DNA from: UBA3496 sp964558115
GTDB lineage: Bacteria > UBA8248
Assembly (NCBI GenBank): GCA_964558115.1
Contig: CAZLCI010000001.1
Span: 7,829-71,828 of the forward strand
DNA length: 64,000 nucleotides
Direction: 5' to 3'
Positions within the stretch are counted from its first letter, which is position 1, and the number at the start of each line of letters is the position of its first letter. The notes beneath the pieces were generated by a model that saw nothing but the letters and a program-made list of their open reading frames with translations, did not search any database and was not told the origin of the DNA. Below are positions 35,078 through 43,857 of this stretch, piece after piece. A program made the position numbers and the translations under genes.

Positions 35078-36004
35078 ATGAAAAATTATATTTTTGATGT
35101 TGTCGGTCTTGGTCTTAATTCAGTTGATTTATTATGCGAGTTAGGAACCTTTCCTGTTTTTAATTCAAAATCTGAGGCTAGGAATATTAACTATGAAGGC
35201 GGTGGTCAAGTTGCAACTGCAATGGTTGCACTTTCAAGATTGGGACTGAATGTTTCTTATATAGGTTCAATCGGAGATGATGAACTTGGGAAATTTTCTA
35301 TAGACAGTCTTCGTAATGAAGGGGTAAATGTTGAAAATGTAACTATACAGACTGGTTTGTCTAGTCAGTTTGCAATTGTATTGGTTCAAAGAGAGGGAGA
35401 AGAAGAATTACGTGGCGGGAGAACAATCATATGGAAAAGAGATACTTTTATAGCGCCAGAAGATGTAGATCCCAAACTTATTACATCCTCAAAATTTTTA
35501 CATATCGATGGGCATAATCTACATGCAGAAATTCTTGCATGTGAGATTGCCAAAAGTGAAGGAACATTAATTTCTTTTGATGCAGAACGTGTTTTTACCG
35601 GGATAGAAAAATTGATAGAAAAAACTGATTTTTTGATATCATCAGAACATTTTCCTAAAGAATTTACGGGCAAAAAAAATCCATTCGAGTCCTTGGAAGA
35701 GATCTTTTCATTAGGACCAAAATTGGTTGGAATGACTCTCGGATATAGGGGTGTACTAGCCTATGATGGTAGTACTTTTTATGAAGTTGAAGCTTTTCCT
35801 GTAGATGTTGTAGATACAACTGGTGCAGGAGATGCATTCCATGCAGGGTTCCTGTATGGTCAACTAAAGAATTTTTCTATTGAGGAATCTCTTCGGTACG
35901 GAAATGCTGTTGCTGCAATAAATTGCACAAAACTTGGAGGACGTTCTGCTCTTCCTTCTTCAGAGGAAGTTTCTGATTTTTTGCGTATTAACAAAAAGGG
36001 ATAA
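35078..36004 (+). CDS. PfkB-family carbohydrate kinase
   Basis: A 308-residue ribokinase-like enzyme. It has the N-terminal glycine pair NYEGGGQVATAMVALSRLG, the PfkB signature around YIGSIGDDELGKFSIDSL, and the C-terminal DTTGAGDAFHAGFLYG, which holds the catalytic Asp and the anion hole. It phosphorylates a sugar or nucleoside; which one is unknown. It is tightly packed between the CoA-transferase-like pair and the lipoprotein gene (three-base and eight-base gaps). Confidence 0.88.
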   Translation: MKNYIFDVVGLGLNSVDLLCELGTFPVFNSKSEARNINYEGGGQVATAMVALSRLGLNVSYIGSIGDDELGKFSIDSLRNEGVNVENVTIQTGLSSQFAIVLVQREGEEELRGGRTIIWKRDTFIAPEDVDPKLITSSKFLHIDGHNLHAEILACEIAKSEGTLISFDAERVFTGIEKLIEKTDFLISSEHFPKEFTGKKNPFESLEEIFSLGPKLVGMTLGYRGVLAYDGSTFYEVEAFPVDVVDTTGAGDAFHAGFLYGQLKNFSIEESLRYGNAVAAINCTKLGGRSALPSSEEVSDFLRINKKG

Positions 36005-36012
36005 TAATTAAA

Positions 36013-36807
36013 ATGTGTTCGAGGATTTTCTTTTTTTTCTTATTTGGGTTTAGTTTTTTTATTTATGGATGTGATTTTTATCCGGTTTTTTCTGTGCCAA
36101 AAGAATCGGTATCAGGAGTTGTTCGTATAACCCCTCAACTTAAAAAAAGAGTGAAAAATGTAAGAACACTCTTTCTATATTTACAGTCTGAGCGAGGGGG
36201 GCCTCCTTTAGCTGTACAGAAATTAATTAATGTTAAGTTTCCTTACAATTTTATTCTAACAAAGAACGATTCGATGATGCCGGGAGTATCTTTTAGTGGT
36301 CGTGTTTTAGTTAGGGCAAGATTAGATGCTGACGGAATTGTCGGGCCTCTTACTAAAGGTGATTTTGAGGGTGTTTCTCGTGAAATTGTTCAAATCGGAT
36401 CAAATAATGTCAACGTTATTATTGCAAGAGAGGGAAAAAGCAATAAAAAATCAAAAAAAAATTCTTTGGTTAGAAAAATATCTGGGGTGATTACAATTGA
36501 TGATTCTTTAGTTTCTTTTAAAAACAAAAAATCTGTCTTATATGTTATTGCCAAAAATAAAAATAGACCGGCTCCAGTCGCAGTTGTAAGAATAATGTCC
36601 CCTTCGTTTCCATTTAAGTTTGAATTATCTGAAAGAAATGTCATGATGAGAGGTGTGAAATTTGACGGGAGGTATCGAATTGTAGCTCGTCTTGATTTTG
36701 ATGGTATTGCTGGTCCAGTTGCAAAAGGAGACATGGAAGGTATCTCTAATGAGGAAATTTCCGTGGGGTCATCTAACGTACGTATTAAAATAAATAAAAA
36801 ATATTAG
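36013..36807 (+). CDS. Lipoprotein with two tandem CcmI-like C-terminal domains
   Basis: The 264-residue protein starts with a hydrophobic signal and lipobox (FFIYGC, Cys20). It then carries two copies of a domain of about 100 residues (about 34-138 and 158-262). Both copies share SGV, P-x-A-V, FP-[YF]-x-F, VARLD/RARLDADGI, GP-x-x-KGD-x-EG and GS-N-V. The pattern matches the C-terminal domain of the cytochrome c maturation factor CcmI (SG-x-V...FTLDDS...GDLEG), which binds apocytochrome. No other ccm gene is near. A role in handling an exported partner protein is inference. Confidence 0.65.
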   Translation: MCSRIFFFFLFGFSFFIYGCDFYPVFSVPKESVSGVVRITPQLKKRVKNVRTLFLYLQSERGGPPLAVQKLINVKFPYNFILTKNDSMMPGVSFSGRVLVRARLDADGIVGPLTKGDFEGVSREIVQIGSNNVNVIIAREGKSNKKSKKNSLVRKISGVITIDDSLVSFKNKKSVLYVIAKNKNRPAPVAVVRIMSPSFPFKFELSERNVMMRGVKFDGRYRIVARLDFDGIAGPVAKGDMEGISNEEISVGSSNVRIKINKKY

Positions 36808-36810
36808 ATT

Positions 36811-36859
36811 GGTCATTTGAAGTAATTTTTATCTATAGCTTGAAAATGGCCGGTTTTTT
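36811..36859 (+). terminator. Possible terminator after the lipoprotein gene
   Basis: GGTCATTT (36811-36818) can pair with AAATGGCC (36844-36851) in eight pairs including one G-U, with a 25-base loop. GGTTTTTT follows. It lies just past the lipoprotein stop and before the amidohydrolase genes. The long loop makes this a weak candidate. Confidence 0.35.
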
Positions 36860-36934
36860 GTTTAAATACTTTTAAATAGAAAATTTAGAATTTTATGTGT
36901 TTAATTATAAAATCTTTCCAATAAGGAGAAATCA

Positions 36935-37942
36935 GTGATAATTGACCCTCATGCCCATATAGCTCCACCTAGTTTTATAGAGGATGTAAGAAAAGGTAGT
37001 TTTGGTGATTCTGTAATTATTGAACCAGGTGAAGACTGGGAATTTTTAACAACTAAGAATACGGTTTTGGGACAGGAAAGAATTCATAAAAATCCTCTTC
37101 CAAAAACAACTTATGATGTTGATCTTAGGCTTTCTGATATGAAGAATATGGGAGTTGATATGCAGGTTTTATCAGTCGTTCCTCCCATGACATTTTACGC
37201 TTTAGATGCAGGATTGAACAAAGAAATCTCCTCATCCTTAAATGATGCTTTAACTGAATTGACTAAGACATATCCTGAACAATTTCATTGCATGGCCCAG
37301 ATTCCGCTTCAAGATCCAGATGCTGCTGCTTCTGAATTAGATCGTGCTGTAAAAAATGGGCATAAAGGTTGCCAGATAGCATCAAATGTTGCAGGAACAA
37401 ATCTTGACGATTCTAGTCTTGATGTTGTATGGGCAAAGGCTTGTGAATTAGATGTCCCTGTTTTTATTCACCCTTCAGATGTTATGGGAGTAAATGATCG
37501 TCTTAAAGACTACTATCTTCGCAATTTTATTGGCAATCCTTTAGATACAACAATTTCGATGGCTTGCTTAATTTTTGGTGGTGTTTTTGACAGGTTCCCA
37601 AATATTAAATTTTTAGTTTCCCACACTGGAGGTTTTACTCCTTGGATTCGTGGTCGCTGGGAACACGGTTATGGTGAAAGACGTGAGCCGAAGGTTAATG
37701 GGGCAAAAAATCCTGAGCAATATATTGATAATTTTTATTATGACACAATAATTCATAATGCTGATTCTTTTGAATTTGCAGTCAACACTTTGGGCTCTGA
37801 ACGAATTTTATATGGGACGGATTACCCGTTTGATATGGGTTATTTAGGTGCAGCAAAGGATATTCCTGGACTTTCGCGATTGTCGGATGCAGATCAAGAT
37901 AAAATCTTGAGTGGGAATGTAAAAGAACTTTATAAAATATAA
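36935..37942 (+). CDS. ACMSD-like amidohydrolase (amidohydrolase 2 family), copy 1
   Basis: A 335-residue metal-dependent hydrolase or decarboxylase. It has His-x-His at the start (IIDPHAHIAPPSF), HPSD near 177-180, the family stretch SHTGGFTPWIRGRWEHGYGE and GTDYPFDMG, giving the metal and base residues of aminocarboxymuconate-semialdehyde decarboxylase. Related enzymes act on aromatic-ring breakdown products. The GTG start follows AAGGAGAAATCA. A close paralogue follows after 26 bases. Confidence 0.87.
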   Translation: MIIDPHAHIAPPSFIEDVRKGSFGDSVIIEPGEDWEFLTTKNTVLGQERIHKNPLPKTTYDVDLRLSDMKNMGVDMQVLSVVPPMTFYALDAGLNKEISSSLNDALTELTKTYPEQFHCMAQIPLQDPDAAASELDRAVKNGHKGCQIASNVAGTNLDDSSLDVVWAKACELDVPVFIHPSDVMGVNDRLKDYYLRNFIGNPLDTTISMACLIFGGVFDRFPNIKFLVSHTGGFTPWIRGRWEHGYGERREPKVNGAKNPEQYIDNFYYDTIIHNADSFEFAVNTLGSERILYGTDYPFDMGYLGAAKDIPGLSRLSDADQDKILSGNVKELYKI

Positions 37943-37968
37943 TTTCTTTTTAGACTTTGGAGTTTAAG

Positions 37969-38979
37969 ATGGTTATTGATCCTCACACGCATATTGTTCC
38001 TTCAGGTTTTTTAGAAGATGTTAGAAACAAAGCTTTTGGAGATACTGTAACCATTCAAAATGCGGATGGGAAGGAATGGATAGTTACGAAGAGTAATGTT
38101 CTTGGGAAAAGCAGGGAATTGAGAAATATTCTTACTCCGATGTATTATGAAGTTGATTTACGTTTAAAAGATATGGAGCGTATGGGAGTTAGTCGACAGA
38201 TTCTGTCTGTTTCTCCGTCACTTACTTTTTATTCTCTAGACAAGTCGATTACTAATGATCTTGCTCAATCTATGAACGATGCACTAATCGAAATTTCAAA
38301 TAATAACTCTTCTGATTTTTCCTGTATGGCAACAGTTCCTCTCCAAGATCCTGAATTAGCAGCAGTAGAATTAGAACGTGCAATAAAAAACGGCCATCTT
38401 GGTGTTCAGATAGCGTCGAATGTTGCAGGCAAAAATTTGGACGATCCTAATCTGGATGTTTTTTGGCAAAAAGCACAAGATCTAGGGATTACTATATTTA
38501 TCCATCCAATTGATACAATGGGTGCGGCAGATAGACTCAAGGATTTTTATTTACGTAATTTCATTGGGAATCCTCTTGATACAACTATAGCCGCTGCATG
38601 TTTGATTTTTGGAGGGGTTTTGGATCGTTTCCCAAATTTAAATTTCTTACTTTCTCATCTAGGTGGTTTTCTCCCTTGGATTCGAGGACGTTGGGAACAT
38701 GGTTATGGAGAAAGAAGGGAACCAAAAGTACATGGTTCTAAGAACCCAGAAGAATATATAAATAGATTTTTTTACGATACCATAATTCATAATTCTGACT
38801 CATTTGAATTTGCCGTAAAAACTTTGGGTTCCGAAAGAGTTGTGTATGGGACGGATTATCCAGCAGACATGGCGAATCATGAAAATTGTCGTGAAATTCC
38901 TGGAATGAGCAAATTGGAAGAGAAACAGCAGAATGAAATTTTGGTTGAGAATGTACGTAAGCTTTATCAAATTACTTGA
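37969..38979 (+). CDS. ACMSD-like amidohydrolase (amidohydrolase 2 family), copy 2
   Basis: A 336-residue paralogue of the gene before it. Identity is high along the whole length: VIDPHTHIVPSGFLEDVR, then IHPIDTMGAADRLKDFYLRN, SHLGGFLPWIRGRWEHGYGE and GTDYPADM. The metal ligands are kept. The start is ATG 37969, not an upstream TTG, because TTGGAG lies six bases before it and the N-terminus then lines up with copy 1. The tandem pair looks like a local duplication that has since diverged in substrate. The nitrile hydratase genes follow. Confidence 0.87.
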   Translation: MVIDPHTHIVPSGFLEDVRNKAFGDTVTIQNADGKEWIVTKSNVLGKSRELRNILTPMYYEVDLRLKDMERMGVSRQILSVSPSLTFYSLDKSITNDLAQSMNDALIEISNNNSSDFSCMATVPLQDPELAAVELERAIKNGHLGVQIASNVAGKNLDDPNLDVFWQKAQDLGITIFIHPIDTMGAADRLKDFYLRNFIGNPLDTTIAAACLIFGGVLDRFPNLNFLLSHLGGFLPWIRGRWEHGYGERREPKVHGSKNPEEYINRFFYDTIIHNSDSFEFAVKTLGSERVVYGTDYPADMANHENCREIPGMSKLEEKQQNEILVENVRKLYQIT

Positions 38980-39053
38980 AAATAGATTTGTCTTTCGTTA
39001 CTCTTTTTGTATTGATTTTAAATTTTTTTTTTAATTAAACTCGTGGGGTAAAG

Positions 39054-39335
39054 GTGTCAAAATTTGAAGTTGGAGAAGAAGTTCGAATAAAAGACACTTA
39101 TTTCGAAGGTCATCATAGAACAACTGAATATGTGAAGGGCAAATCTGGAAAGATTATTCGTTATTTTGGAAATTACGAGAACCCTGAAATTCTTGCTTAT
39201 GGTGGAGACGGAAAGCCTTCCCAAGATCTGTATTGGGTTCAGTTTAATTTAAATGATCTTTGGGAACATAAACCAGGTGAGAAGAAGGATAAGTTGAATA
39301 TTGAAATCTATGACCATTGGATTGAAGCATTATAG
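39054..39335 (+). CDS. Nitrile hydratase beta subunit, C-terminal half only
   Basis: A 93-residue SH3-like domain: FEVGEEVRIKDTYFEGHHR, then EYVKGKSGKIIRYFG and DLYWVQFNLNDLWEH. It matches the C-terminal domain of nitrile hydratase beta (G-H-x-R...YV-x-GK-x-G...Y-x-V-x-F...LW). The usual beta subunit is about 220 residues and has a helical N-terminal half that is absent here. No gene for that half lies upstream. The same split occurs in thiocyanate hydrolase (ScnA). The GTG start follows GGGGTAAAG. The alpha gene begins 20 bases later. Confidence 0.82.
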   Translation: MSKFEVGEEVRIKDTYFEGHHRTTEYVKGKSGKIIRYFGNYENPEILAYGGDGKPSQDLYWVQFNLNDLWEHKPGEKKDKLNIEIYDHWIEAL

Positions 39336-39355
39336 TTTCCTTAAGGAGAAAATAA

Positions 39356-40108
39356 ATGTCAGACAACCACCATGGAAGTGGGCATCATCATAATCATCCT
39401 CATGACAATGAAAGTCCGTATAGTCACGATTTGTCATCGCATAATGCTCGAATGAAATCGGATGAAGCTTACATGGAAGATAAGGTTGTTCCTGTAGAGC
39501 ACGATCTGGATTATTTTCAGGTACGTGTTGTTGGATTATTGAATCTTTTGAGAGAGAAGGGGATAGTAACTACTGATGAAATGCGACGTACGGTAGAGGA
39601 TATATATGCTCAAACTCCAACAACTGGTGCCAGGGTAGTTGCTCGAGCCTGGGTTGACGATGAATTTAAAGAACGTCTTCTTGCTGACGCACATTCTGCA
39701 TGCGGAGAAATGGAAATAGATATAGAAGCAAGCAGTGTTACTAAATTGATAGTTGTTGAAAATACTGAAAGTTTACATTACATGGTCGTTTGTACTTTAT
39801 GTTCTTGTTATCCAAGAGTACTTCTTGGACAACCTCCTACCTGGTATAAAAGTTTCCCTTACCGGTCAAAGGCAGTTACTGATCCTAGAGGTGCCTTGCT
39901 TGATTTGGGATACACTCCTCCAGAAGATATTGAATTAGTCGTTATAGATAGTAATGCCGACTGTCGATATCTTGTCATACCTCGTCGTCCAGCCGGAACA
40001 GAAGAATTGGGAGAAGAGGCATTGTCTAGGCTCGTCACTCGTGATTCTATGATTGGTGTTGCAGATGCATTGACACCGGAAGAATATGAGAAGGTAGCGT
40101 TCGATTAA
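39356..40108 (+). CDS. Cobalt-type nitrile hydratase alpha subunit
   Basis: The 250-residue catalytic subunit, converting nitriles to amides. The metal-binding motif CTLCSC is followed by YPRVLLGQPPTWYKSFPYRS; Thr rather than Ser in the motif marks the cobalt type. The motif's last two Cys are normally oxidised to sulfinate and sulfenate. The N-terminus has nine His in the first 24 residues, and could bind cobalt. No separate activator gene is seen. AAGGAG precedes the ATG. The MFS gene converges and overlaps it by four bases. Confidence 0.9.
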   Translation: MSDNHHGSGHHHNHPHDNESPYSHDLSSHNARMKSDEAYMEDKVVPVEHDLDYFQVRVVGLLNLLREKGIVTTDEMRRTVEDIYAQTPTTGARVVARAWVDDEFKERLLADAHSACGEMEIDIEASSVTKLIVVENTESLHYMVVCTLCSCYPRVLLGQPPTWYKSFPYRSKAVTDPRGALLDLGYTPPEDIELVVIDSNADCRYLVIPRRPAGTEELGEEALSRLVTRDSMIGVADALTPEEYEKVAFD

Positions 40109-41364
40109 TTAGTTTTCTTCTGTGTAGATAAAATTAATGCAGAAACTCCTGATATGATAAACATTAATGAAGCGATAGAAAATCCCCAATAGTAATTCAA
40201 GTGTATATCATAAAGGAAGCCGGTGAACCATGCCCCAAATCCGCCAAAAATGGCAAAAAGACACATTGCGATACCATTTGTCTTGCCAAATTTTTCACCT
40301 GAAAAATGGTCTGCCATTATTGCTGATGCAGTTGAACGTATAAGACCGAGAGCTATACCGTTTGTAATAGTTAATAAGTAAATTGACCATGGTGCGAAAG
40401 TAATATTGTATTTTCCTATCACGAACATTGAGATTACTCCGAGCAAACTACCTGTTAAAAACGTAGGAGTTCTTCCGTAGTAATCTGAAATTGAACTAAT
40501 CAAATAGCCTACGATTAAAGATGCACCCCAGGTTGCAAAAATTCCTGCAGAAGAAAGATTCGTTATTCCGTGATCTGTCAAATGAGCAGGAAAGTGAACT
40601 AAGAGAACAGTAAAAACATAAGCAATAGGCAGAAATAAAAATAAAAAAAGATAAAAACGAAATGAAAAAAAATTAACGGGGTCATTATGAATGTTTTTTG
40701 GAAAAGATTTTTCTTTTTTTGTATGTTTTTTCTCTAAATGTAAAAAAGGGTGATCGGCAACCGTATTTTTTTGTTCAGGAAGATCACGATGGAATATTGC
40801 TGCGAGAGGAAGTGTAATGAATAGAATCAAAACAGAAAAAAAAACGTAACTCATTCTCCAGCCAAGAGCAAGAATGAGAATTGGCGTAAAAAAATTTAAT
40901 ATAAATGCAGTACCTTGAGCGGAACTAGAAATACCTAGAGCAAGTCCTCTTTTAGTAATAAACCAGTTAGAAAGAGTTGGTACTTGCGCAACCCAAGTAC
41001 TTGATGCAAATCCAATATTCATAAGAAAGTAAGTTAGATAAAAGAAAGTAAGACTATTTATTTGACTTCCCAACAAGAGAGAAAGTCCGAAAACAGCAAT
41101 TCCTGCAGACATTGTTAAACGTATACTTAATCTGTCAGAAATCCATCCAGAAAAAAGAGAGCAGACTGATTGTGCAAACATTCCAATTGAAAATGCAGCT
41201 GCAGTTTCAGCACGTGACCACGAAAATTCGTTTGAAATATCTTTAAAGAAAAAACCAAAACTTGAACGTGTTCCTATGAGTGAGAGCATTACAAAATAAA
41301 CAATCGAAAGCACGATCCATCCATACCATATTTTATTTTGGTTTTTTTGTATTTTTAGTTTCAA
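40105..41364 (-). CDS. MFS family transporter (monocarboxylate-porter-like)
   Basis: A 419-residue, 12-helix inner-membrane carrier. It has the MFS loop (GWISDRLSIRLTMSAG near residues 73-88) and a second one (SDYYGRTPTF). The N-terminal WYGWIVLSIVYFVMLSLIG and ...RSSFGFFFKDISNEF are typical of the monocarboxylate/oxalate-formate antiporter group. A central charged loop (about 200-225) separates the two halves. Substrate unknown, probably an organic anion. The NifU-like gene lies 24 bases upstream on the same strand. Confidence 0.87.
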   Translation of the reverse strand: MKLKIQKNQNKIWYGWIVLSIVYFVMLSLIGTRSSFGFFFKDISNEFSWSRAETAAAFSIGMFAQSVCSLFSGWISDRLSIRLTMSAGIAVFGLSLLLGSQINSLTFFYLTYFLMNIGFASSTWVAQVPTLSNWFITKRGLALGISSSAQGTAFILNFFTPILILALGWRMSYVFFSVLILFITLPLAAIFHRDLPEQKNTVADHPFLHLEKKHTKKEKSFPKNIHNDPVNFFSFRFYLFLFLFLPIAYVFTVLLVHFPAHLTDHGITNLSSAGIFATWGASLIVGYLISSISDYYGRTPTFLTGSLLGVISMFVIGKYNITFAPWSIYLLTITNGIALGLIRSTASAIMADHFSGEKFGKTNGIAMCLFAIFGGFGAWFTGFLYDIHLNYYWGFSIASLMFIISGVSALILSTQKKTN

Positions 41365-41388
41365 TTATGATTACCTACTAGGAGTATT

Positions 41389-41712
41389 TTAGTTTTCCCA
41401 AAAGGAATAGCCAGAAAAAGTTTTTTCTACTCTGTTCAATGCAGCTTTAGATAAACGTACCCCTTCAATTTCTACTTCGTGAATTTCAGGATGTTGCAAT
41501 AACCTTTGTCTTACACCGAGTGCATAGGTAACACTTTTTAAAGGACATCCAAGACAAGCACCCTCAAAGGCAAGTTGAACAGTTTTATCATCTTTTATTT
41601 TAACAAAGCGTATACCACCGCCATGTATTTTTAAAAGTGGTTTGATTTGTGTTTCGATCAAGTCATTAATGTCTTTTTCTAATTCATGTTCTTTCATAAA
41701 AAAATATACCAT
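41389..41712 (-). CDS. NifU-like C-terminal-domain protein
   Basis: A 107-residue protein with the NifU/Nfu domain: LLKIHGGGIRFVKIKDDKTV, then the cluster-binding pair in GACLGCPLKSVTYALGVRQ. The domain carries a bridging Fe-S cluster between two monomers and hands it to target proteins. A start at Met6 (41697) is as likely as 41712. It sits one base from the amidohydrolase gene upstream. The many Fe-S subunits of complex I nearby are possible clients, though that is only inference. Confidence 0.87.
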   Translation of the reverse strand: MVYFFMKEHELEKDINDLIETQIKPLLKIHGGGIRFVKIKDDKTVQLAFEGACLGCPLKSVTYALGVRQRLLQHPEIHEVEIEGVRLSKAALNRVEKTFSGYSFWEN

Positions 41713-41713
41713 T

Positions 41714-42733
41714 TTATTTTTTGATAAATTCTTTTTTCTTAGATTCCAGATCTATATCGAATAATCTTGCTTGGTTCTCTGCTAAAATATTTCTTTTGTC
41801 TTCTTCTGTAATTTCTGGATAACCGTAATCCTCTTGAAGTTGTTCGTCAATTTTCATGTTCCATATCCAATCTAGGATAGGTCTTGGATTTCCAAGAAGT
41901 GGTGCTTCTGAACCCCACAGAATTCGATCAGAACCTACATCTCTTAGTAGCCTTCCTATCCACTCTTTAAAAGTTCTTGGTGCGACCATAGGAGTATGGC
42001 CTATGCCTGAAAGAACTAAGAAAACATTTGGGTATCTAGAGGCAATCCAGACGGTTTCTTCAAAATATGGGACGGCTAGATGATGTATTCCAAAAGATAA
42101 ATCCGGAAAATCCATCGCAGCTCTTTCAATATCTAGAGGAGAAAGGTCCCTTAAACTAGCTCTCGTAATTGGATTGCCTTTATGGAACTGAAAAATTTTC
42201 ATTCCAAGTTCAAGACCTTTTTCATATAGAGGATAGGCAATTTCTGGATCATCACATGCCCAAGACTTTCCATCTACATGAGCATTGTATATTTTAATTG
42301 ATTTTGCTCCCATTTCTTTAACCTGTTCTTCCATTTGTTCCAGTGCTCCCTCTAAACTTGGGTACATAGGATCAACTGCGCCACAAAATAAAACTCTTTC
42401 TGGAAAGGCTTTTGAAAATTCATACTGTGCTTTCACGGGAGCGAAACCATCTTTGTAAAGATCAAATAAAGGAACTGCTTGGGCCATTGCCATATCTGTT
42501 CCAGAATCCTCAAAAAGCAATTTGCCAAGGTCTTCGGAAGTCCATTTCCTAGCAAAGCCTTGAATTGGATCCCAGGAAGAGTAAATATCGTTTTCTGATC
42601 TTTGTCTTCGACCAAGAACTTTATTTAGATGATATTGTCTATCAAAATCACTCTCTTTTGATTTTAAGTTTTCGTCAGAATAGTCGTACATATGAACAAC
42701 GTTATCGAAAATGAATACGTCTTTCTCTATCAT
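41714..42733 (-). CDS. Amidohydrolase-2-like protein with altered metal motif
   Basis: A 339-residue TIM-barrel protein of the amidohydrolase 2 family. The central histidines are present (KIFQFHKGNP and SFGIHHLAVPYFEE). The N-terminal His-x-His is reduced to FDNVVHMYD, and the C-terminal Asp motif (usually GTDYP) reads WGSEAPLLGNP. The metal site must therefore differ from the pair at 36.9-39 kb. Ribosome site GAGAGTAATAATG. It is coupled to the NifU-like gene downstream. Function unknown. Confidence 0.75.
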   Translation of the reverse strand: MIEKDVFIFDNVVHMYDYSDENLKSKESDFDRQYHLNKVLGRRQRSENDIYSSWDPIQGFARKWTSEDLGKLLFEDSGTDMAMAQAVPLFDLYKDGFAPVKAQYEFSKAFPERVLFCGAVDPMYPSLEGALEQMEEQVKEMGAKSIKIYNAHVDGKSWACDDPEIAYPLYEKGLELGMKIFQFHKGNPITRASLRDLSPLDIERAAMDFPDLSFGIHHLAVPYFEETVWIASRYPNVFLVLSGIGHTPMVAPRTFKEWIGRLLRDVGSDRILWGSEAPLLGNPRPILDWIWNMKIDEQLQEDYGYPEITEEDKRNILAENQARLFDIDLESKKKEFIKK

Positions 42734-42874
42734 TATTACTCTCCAATATAGGATTTTTATTGATCGTATAACATAGTGAGTTTGAACTCAAAGTTAATTT
42801 TTAAGAGAAAGAAGAAACACTTTTTTGAAATCCTAGGTATAATCTTTTCGTTTTCTCTTTAAATAATTTTTGGT

Positions 42875-43756
42875 GTGGGGTTTTTTTTGGACTGGATCGC
42901 CTTATCTCTTGTTTCTGCAATGGCTCAAGTGTTGAGAAATGTGTCTATGAAATCCATTGGACATAATCTTGATGAATATATAAATGTCTTAGGTCGATTT
43001 TTTATGACATTGCCATTTGCAGGATTAGTTCTCTATTTAACGGGTATTCCTAAAATCCATTCTGATTTTTATATTGCTTGTAGCATCTTTGCAGTGTCCC
43101 AGACTATTGCCACACTTGCACTGTCGAAAGCGCTATTATATGGGAAAATTGGTGCGGTAACAGCACTTTGGAAGATTTCAATTGTATGGCTGATGTTGCT
43201 TGAATATTTTACTGCTGACGATACCCCTTCTTTCTTTGGTATTACTGGTATACTAATTACTCTTTTAGGAGTTTATTTTCTTAATGTCTCAAGATCAAAA
43301 ATATCATTTTGGGAGCCATTGAGAATACTTTTTAAAGATAAAGGAATGAGATACGCTTTAATTTCATCAATAATGTTTGCACCTTCAGCGCTTACTTTTA
43401 AATGGGCAGCTGTTTCTTCAAGTGGTCCTATGGGAACATTTGGTACGTATGTAGCGGCATTTGTTTTTACTTTACCTATAGTGTTTTATAAATCTAAATC
43501 AGATTTATCAAAGATCTCTTCTTCTTGGAAAGATTTTTTGGCATTAGGTTTTTTTGCTGCTCTTAACAGCTTGATTCTTGCAGAAGCATATCAAATGACT
43601 TTTGCATCATATGTAGAATCTATTAGGCAGACAGAAGTTTTGCTTGCTATATTTATTGGGTATGTTTTTTTAAAAGAAAAGGAACGTTTTTGGGAAGTTT
43701 TTTTTGGTGGTTCAATAATTATATCTGGGCTTGTGATCTTGATTCTGTTAGGTTAA
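42875..43756 (+). CDS. EamA/DMT-family transporter
   Basis: A 293-residue protein with ten predicted helices in two repeats of five, as in drug/metabolite transporters. Recognisable parts are ALLYGKIGAVTALWKISIVW with TGILITLLGVYFLN in the first half, and ESIRQTEVLLAIFIGYVFLK followed by FGGSIIISGLVIL in the second. Substrate unknown. The GTG at 42875 or the TTG at 42887 could be the start; neither has a strong ribosome site. It is separated from the nuo operon by 101 bases that hold a promoter. Confidence 0.8.
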   Translation: MGFFLDWIALSLVSAMAQVLRNVSMKSIGHNLDEYINVLGRFFMTLPFAGLVLYLTGIPKIHSDFYIACSIFAVSQTIATLALSKALLYGKIGAVTALWKISIVWLMLLEYFTADDTPSFFGITGILITLLGVYFLNVSRSKISFWEPLRILFKDKGMRYALISSIMFAPSALTFKWAAVSSSGPMGTFGTYVAAFVFTLPIVFYKSKSDLSKISSSWKDFLALGFFAALNSLILAEAYQMTFASYVESIRQTEVLLAIFIGYVFLKEKERFWEVFFGGSIIISGLVILILLG

Positions 43757-43768
43757 TTCAGGTAAATG

Positions 43769-43798
43769 TTGACACTTGCCCCCCACGATCCCTAATAT
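43769..43798 (+). promoter_or_regulatory. Sigma-70-like promoter of the nuo operon
   Basis: TTGACA (43769-43774), a perfect -35 box, is followed after 18 bases by TAATAT (43793-43798), which matches the -10 consensus at four positions. Transcription would start near 43805, about 50 bases before nuoA. The GC-rich spacer (CCCCCCACG) stands out in this AT-rich region. Confidence 0.6.
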
Positions 43799-43857
43799 GC
43801 TCCTGAGATTTACAGATTTTGTTTTTTTATATTAATTTTAAGTTTTAGAGGTTTAAT

